Shown in pieces: positions 5,506 through 9,396 of a DNA stretch of 9,396 nt (positions are counted from its first letter, which is position 1; every line of letters starts with the position of its first letter). The stretch is from positions 1-9,396 of the forward strand of contig PMKA01000209.1 of NCBI GenBank assembly GCA_003157575.1. Direction: 5' to 3'. Source of the DNA: Opitutia bacterium. GTDB lineage: Bacteria > Verrucomicrobiota > Verrucomicrobiia > Opitutales > Opitutaceae. The notes beneath the pieces were generated by a model, which was given only the letters and a program-made list of their open reading frames with translations, did no database searches and was not told the DNA's origin. A program made the translations under genes and the position numbers.

Positions 5506-6771
5506 TTGAATACAGCGCCAACGGGACCCAAGCAGATTCGCGCACTTATTGGCAACATCCCGGATCCGGAGGAACTGTATGGCCGGGACGATTTCATCGA
5601 GCACCTGTGGAAGGTGATTGAAGGGAACAATGTTCTTCTGCTCGCTCCCCGGCGTTTTGGGAAGAGCGGTATCTTGCGCCATGTTTTGAAGAGGTCGCAC
5701 GCTGGATTCCTTCCGCTGTCGTTCGAACTCGAAGACGTTGATTCATCCGAGGAGTTTGTCTGGCGGATCACGCGAGAATTGCTGGTTCACGACGGCGTCC
5801 GGCGGCTGCTCAGTAATGCCAGGAAGCTGCCGGCGAGCTTGATGGGTTGGGTCAAAGACACTTTTGACGAGGCGGAGTTCGAGGGCGCGAAGGTCCGGTT
5901 CAAGGAACAGATTCGTGAAGATTGGCGCGAGGCTGCCAAACGCATGCTGGCCGAACTGGAAAAGGCGGATGAGACTTTGCTTTTCCTCTTTGACGAGATG
6001 CCCAGAATGATCGAGCGCATCAGCGAAAAGAGGGGCGACGAATCCGCGCGCGAGTTTCTCGACTGGTTTCGAACGGTCCGCCTCGAACAAAAGGATGTTC
6101 TCCGCCGGCATCGCTTCATCGTGGCGGGGAGTGTCGGCGTCGATCTGGTTCTCCACCGCCTGGGCGCCGTTGCTGCTTTCACCGACTTTGCCCGGCTGCC
6201 CGTCGAACCGCTGGACAATGCCCCCGCCGGGCAACTTGCCGAAGATCTCGCGGCGTCATTTGGGATCACGTGGACCCCTGAACTTTCGGCCAGACTCTTC
6301 GCGCTCATCGGCTCGCCCGTTCCCTATTTCATTCACATCTTCTTCTCGCAACTTGGGCAGTTGCCAAAGGCCAGCCGGGCGGCCTTGACTCTGGACAACC
6401 TGGATCAGGTTTATGCAACGCGCGTGCTTGGACCGACCTGCCGCCGGTACTTCGGACATTACGGCAGCCGTCTGACGCGATACGGCAAGATGGGCGAGAA
6501 ATCGGCGTACGCCATCCTCCAGGCGGTGGCCAGCCGGAACCAAGTCTCGCGGCCTGCCTTGTACGAGATCTACCGGAAAACGCGGGGCCGTAACGCCGAT
6601 GAGCATGAGTTCGACGAGCTGCTCGCAGACTTGGAATACGACTGGTATCTACGTCTCGATCCGGGCACGAACGAGTTCTTCTTCCGATTGAAGGTCATCC
6701 AGGATTGGTGGAAACGGTGGTATCCCACTTCAGCGGCGGCAGCGAAATCCGCGAGGACGAAGCAGCCATGA
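5506..6771 (+). CDS. P-loop ATPase with C-terminal winged helix (archaeal-type ATPase / AAA_16-like)
   Basis: A 421-residue cytoplasmic ATPase of the STAND-like 'prokaryotic ATPase' group. Seen: LYGRDDFIEHLWKVIEG (24-40), the usual lead-in to Walker A APRRFGKS (47-54), Walker B LLFLFDE (158-164), a sensor strand RHRFIVAGSVGVD (201-213), GSPVPYFIHIFF (269-280) in the place of the GxP motif, and a C-terminal winged-helix region ending FFFRLKVIQDWWKRWY (391-406). The frame has no ATG before the ATPase core. TTG 5506 is preferred because it starts just ahead of the conserved region and right after the operator repeats; TTG 5437 or 5467 would translate through them. No clear RBS is visible. Its stop overlaps the next ATPase start (ATGA), so the two are coupled. 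It carries no recognisable effector domain. Sensor/regulator or defence roles are inference. Confidence 0.8.
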   Translation: MNTAPTGPKQIRALIGNIPDPEELYGRDDFIEHLWKVIEGNNVLLLAPRRFGKSGILRHVLKRSHAGFLPLSFELEDVDSSEEFVWRITRELLVHDGVRRLLSNARKLPASLMGWVKDTFDEAEFEGAKVRFKEQIREDWREAAKRMLAELEKADETLLFLFDEMPRMIERISEKRGDESAREFLDWFRTVRLEQKDVLRRHRFIVAGSVGVDLVLHRLGAVAAFTDFARLPVEPLDNAPAGQLAEDLAASFGITWTPELSARLFALIGSPVPYFIHIFFSQLGQLPKASRAALTLDNLDQVYATRVLGPTCRRYFGHYGSRLTRYGKMGEKSAYAILQAVASRNQVSRPALYEIYRKTRGRNADEHEFDELLADLEYDWYLRLDPGTNEFFFRLKVIQDWWKRWYPTSAAAAKSARTKQP

Positions 6772-9344
6772 CCCTGGTCACGCACAAATATACGCCGGCT
6801 GAGATGTCGGAGCAGGAACTGGAGGCCACGTTCGCCGCGCGCGTGCACACGGTCGAATATCTGCTGAAGTCGCTGCGCGATCAGATTCACGCCGGCACGT
6901 TGTCGAGTTTTGTCGTCACCGGCCCGCGCGGCGCGGGCAAATCCACCCTCCTTCGCATGGTGGCACTGCGTGTCCGGCAGGATGCAGAGCTTCGCGCAGC
7001 CTGGCTTCCGGTTGTGTTTCCTGAGGAACAGTTTCAGGTGGCATCGTTGCGCGATTTGCTTGCAGGCATCCTTGAACTCCTCGTCAAAGACGGAATTCCC
7101 GGAGCCGCAGAGTGGCTGGGGAAAGTCGCGGCTGAAACGAACGACGAACAGAGCCAGCAACTTGCCATCACGGGTCTGCGCGAGCTGTCGCGCGCAGCAA
7201 ACCGCCGGCTCGTGGTGTTTGTCGAGAACCTCAAGACGCTGATGGAAGAATGCCTCACCGATCAGATGAAGGGAACTCTGCGGCGCATCCTCATGATCGA
7301 TCCGTTCATGATGCTCGTGGGAAGCACGGTGCACGTGTTCGATTCCCTGAAGCGTTATGACGAGGCATTCTTCAATTATTTTGGCGAGATTCGCCTGGAC
7401 CGGCTGGACGCGGCGCAGGCGATCGAATTGCTGACCCGTCGGGCCAGATTTGACGGGAACGAGCAGTTTCTCCGCGAGTTTCCCAGCCAGCAGCCCAAGG
7501 TCAGGGCCATTGTGCACCTCTCAGGCGGAAATCCCCGGCTGATCCTGATGCTCTATGAGCTGTTGAGCCAGCGGCAGGTGGTGACAGTTGTGCAATACCT
7601 TCGCCGTCTGGTCGATGAGCTCACCCCGCTGTTGAAGGACGAGATGGAGAACCTGCCGCCGCAGCAGCGAAAGATCGTCCATGCACTCATGGAAAAGGGA
7701 GGAACGGCGCAGCCGACGGATTTGGTCGGTCCGACCCGGCTGGGACTCAACCAGATCACAAGCCAGCTTAAGCGGCTCAAGGATGCTCAGATCGTTGAGG
7801 TGCTGGGCGGAGGCAAGGGGCGGGTTGCGAACTACACCGTTCCCGACAAGCTTTTCACGATCTGGTACCAGATGCGTTATCTCAGCCAGAACCGCCGGCG
7901 CATCGAGCTTTTCGTGGAAGTGCTGCGCATCTGGTTCGAGGATGAGGAGCGGTATTCGACATTGCAAAGTTTGGCGAAGAATGCGGTGGGCGGAGCGCCG
8001 CTCGCACTTCGCAACTGCGCGACGACATCCGAGTATTTTGCCGCTTCGTTGAAGGGCACAAATTACGAACGGCCGGCCGCGGAATTATGCATCGGCCAAT
8101 GGGCGAAGGCTGATCTGAACGAGGCTGCGCAGGCTTATGCGGACTTCGTTCCGGAAAATCGCGACAGATGGACAATCGGCGAAGCCGGAAATTACGCGGG
8201 CCTTGGCGATTGGCTGCTTGACCACGGAGATGTGCCACACGCGATCAAGGCCCTTGATGTCGCAATAGCGAAGAATCCCGGGGGCCCGGAGACGTTGGCC
8301 AAGGCATTGATCTATCGCGGAATCGCCAAGGGAAAATCTGGGGATCTAGCGGGCGCAAAAACCGATTTCACTTCCGCTATCGAATTGACGGGAGTACCAG
8401 CCGAATTGCTCGTCCGGGCATTGGTCAACCGTGGAGTCACCAAGGGGCGCCTGGGCGATACGCACGGGGAGTTGGCTGATTTCACAGCCATCGTCGAATT
8501 GGCCGGTGCGCCGGTCGATGGAGTCGCCCGGGCATTGGTTAACCGCGGAGTCACCAAGGGAGAGTTGGGCGATGTGCAAGGAGAATTGGCCGACTACACC
8601 GCCATCATCGAGCTTGCCGGTGCGCCGGTTGAGGAAAAAGCGCGGGCATGGGTCGGTCGCGGAGCTGCGAAGGGGCGATTGGGTGACCACGTTGGGGCAT
8701 GCAACGATTTCACTACCGTTATCAAAAAGACCGAAGCATCAGTCGACCAAAAGGCACGGGCACTGTTTAACCGCGGCGTTGCTCGGGGGCAATTGGGCGA
8801 CGAGCAAGGAGAGTTGGCCGACTACATTGCCGTCATCGAGTTGGCCGGTGCGCCGGTCGCACCGGTTGTGCGGGCACTTTTCAACCGCGGCTCTTTGTAT
8901 TTGGAGAAGAACGACACGGAGGCCGGTGTGGCGGACATGATGAAGATCGTCGACTTGGAGAAGGCCGGCGGCAACTGGACGTCGTTTGCAGCGATTGAGG
9001 CATTCACCGCACTGAAGCGCAAAGGCGATCACAGCGGAGCCGAGGCGGTGCTGCACAAGGTTGCTGGCTTCCTGGGATCCATGACTGGAGAAGCAGCGCG
9101 CAGACAGGTTCTTCGAATTCTAAACGGGTTGGCGTCGCCGGAGATGAAGGCCGAATGGCCCCGCGCATTCCGGCTGCTTACCGAAAGCCTTGGATCGGAA
9201 ACACACGAGGCGCTTGGGTTCTTCGAACCGGTGTGCGCCATCCTGGAGGGCGGAGATGTTTCCCTGCTGAATGGTCTGCCGCCCGAACAGCGGGATCTCG
9301 CGGAAACTGTGCTGAAGCGGTTCGAATCCCGGCCGGGCACTTGA
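6768..9344 (+). CDS. STAND-type ATPase with winged helix and TPR-like repeats
   Basis: An 858-residue protein. Seen: Walker A TGPRGAGKST (51-60), a Walker-B-like strand RLVVFVENLKTL (147-158) in which the usual Asp is replaced by Glu153, a sensor segment MMLVGSTVHVFDSL (181-194), SGGNPRLILMLYELL (252-266) with the GxP motif typical of STAND NTPases, a winged helix (about 295-370, ending VPDKLFTIWYQMRYL), a helical linker (375-505), six 38-residue TPR-like repeats (513-740) and a helical C-terminal cap. Family knowledge: STAND NTPases are switchable sensors, where TPR arrays bind the trigger or partner. No nuclease, protease or TIR effector is fused, so output may rest with the upstream ATPase or another gene. 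ATG 6768 overlaps the upstream stop and has GAGG 11 nt before it; an in-frame TTG at 6705 lies inside the upstream gene and is rejected. It belongs to a two-gene operon; a defence or regulatory role is inferred. Confidence 0.85.
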   Translation: MTLVTHKYTPAEMSEQELEATFAARVHTVEYLLKSLRDQIHAGTLSSFVVTGPRGAGKSTLLRMVALRVRQDAELRAAWLPVVFPEEQFQVASLRDLLAGILELLVKDGIPGAAEWLGKVAAETNDEQSQQLAITGLRELSRAANRRLVVFVENLKTLMEECLTDQMKGTLRRILMIDPFMMLVGSTVHVFDSLKRYDEAFFNYFGEIRLDRLDAAQAIELLTRRARFDGNEQFLREFPSQQPKVRAIVHLSGGNPRLILMLYELLSQRQVVTVVQYLRRLVDELTPLLKDEMENLPPQQRKIVHALMEKGGTAQPTDLVGPTRLGLNQITSQLKRLKDAQIVEVLGGGKGRVANYTVPDKLFTIWYQMRYLSQNRRRIELFVEVLRIWFEDEERYSTLQSLAKNAVGGAPLALRNCATTSEYFAASLKGTNYERPAAELCIGQWAKADLNEAAQAYADFVPENRDRWTIGEAGNYAGLGDWLLDHGDVPHAIKALDVAIAKNPGGPETLAKALIYRGIAKGKSGDLAGAKTDFTSAIELTGVPAELLVRALVNRGVTKGRLGDTHGELADFTAIVELAGAPVDGVARALVNRGVTKGELGDVQGELADYTAIIELAGAPVEEKARAWVGRGAAKGRLGDHVGACNDFTTVIKKTEASVDQKARALFNRGVARGQLGDEQGELADYIAVIELAGAPVAPVVRALFNRGSLYLEKNDTEAGVADMMKIVDLEKAGGNWTSFAAIEAFTALKRKGDHSGAEAVLHKVAGFLGSMTGEAARRQVLRILNGLASPEMKAEWPRAFRLLTESLGSETHEALGFFEPVCAILEGGDVSLLNGLPPEQRDLAETVLKRFESRPGT
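8304..8987 (+). repeat. Six tandem 114-bp units encoding 38-residue TPR-like repeats
   Basis: Units begin at 8304, 8418, 8532, 8646, 8760 and 8874 with exactly 114 bp spacing. The protein pattern is ARALVNRGVTKG-LGD followed by GELADYTAIIELAGAPV. It fits a TPR (NRG for NLG, GD turn, D-Y/F, A-I-x-L) with about four extra residues at the inter-repeat turn. Units 2, 3 and 5 are the most alike; unit 4 is more diverged and unit 6 is degenerate. Units 2 and 3 differ at about 27 of 114 bases by hand count, many of them third-position changes. Confidence 0.85.
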
Positions 9345-9360
9345 GTTCACCCCGCGTGGG

Positions 9361-9396
9361 CTATTTGCCGCAGCACTTCTTGAATTTCTTTCCGCT
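9361..9396 (-). CDS. C-terminal SEC-C motif tail of a gene continuing beyond the window (partial)
   Basis: Reading leftward from the window edge, the last eleven codons give SGKKFKKCCGK followed by TAG. This matches the end of the SEC-C zinc-binding motif (CxCGSGKKYKKCCG) seen at the C-terminus of SecA and of many small metal-binding proteins. The first two zinc ligands would lie just outside the window. The gene converges on the STAND ATPase gene with 16 bp between stop codons. Whether it is secA or a stand-alone SEC-C protein cannot be told from 36 bases. Confidence 0.7.
   Translation of the reverse strand, partial: SGKKFKKCCGK

Noticed and set aside
6570..7517. Minus-strand open frame of 315 codons opposite the ATPase pair
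   Set aside because: It is antisense to the Walker A region of the STAND ATPase and the end of the first ATPase; composition is His/Arg/Gln-rich with no domain seen.
9345..9360. Possible bidirectional terminator between the STAND ATPase and SEC-C genes
   Set aside because: Only a three-pair CCC/GGG stem can form and there is no T-run.

Overview
The window is about 60% GC by eye. Genes are tightly packed, with 4-bp ATGA overlaps and two AT-richer gaps, which suggests a bacterial chromosome. The mix of an oxygen-sensitive-looking Fe-S gene set, a DUF1684 protein and a STAND/TPR ATPase pair would fit a Verrucomicrobiota- or Acidobacteriota-like, at least facultatively anaerobic organism. No rRNA or taxonomic marker is present, so this placement is a low-confidence guess. 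I saw no tRNA or rRNA gene, CRISPR array or insertion sequence.

Left part (2-4050), metal and redox genes. A plus-strand iron-sulfur flavoprotein (Isf-like, CX2CX2CX7C) converges on a minus-strand operon of four genes. In transcription order these are a soluble ABC ATPase with no permease (4016-3231), a HypB/UreG-type GTPase with three cysteine pairs (3234-2533), a NifS/IscS-type cysteine desulfurase (2528-1353) and a protein with a CX2CX4CX16C Fe-S domain plus a second cysteine-rich region (1340-621). Together they provide a sulfur donor, two nucleotide-driven factors and Fe-S/redox carriers. I infer a metallocofactor assembly or enzyme-activation module whose client enzyme is not in the window. 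A promoter-like double TATACT and two inverted repeats lie just upstream of the first gene.

Middle part (4051-5505). An AT-rich intergenic stretch is followed by a GC-rich open stretch of unclear status. Then comes an exported DUF1684 protein (4450-5340) and a gap of about 165 bp holding an 18-bp perfect palindrome and a related imperfect copy 31 bp further on.

Right part (5506-9396). Two different P-loop ATPases are translationally coupled by an ATGA overlap. The first is a 421-aa ATPase ending in a probable winged helix. The second is an 858-aa STAND-type ATPase with a winged helix and six 38-residue TPR-like repeats. The paired operator-like sites sit right at the start of this operon. 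This looks like a signalling or defence-type operon that I do not recognise as a named system. The last 36 bases encode, on the minus strand, the C-terminal SEC-C zinc-binding tail of a gene that continues beyond the window.
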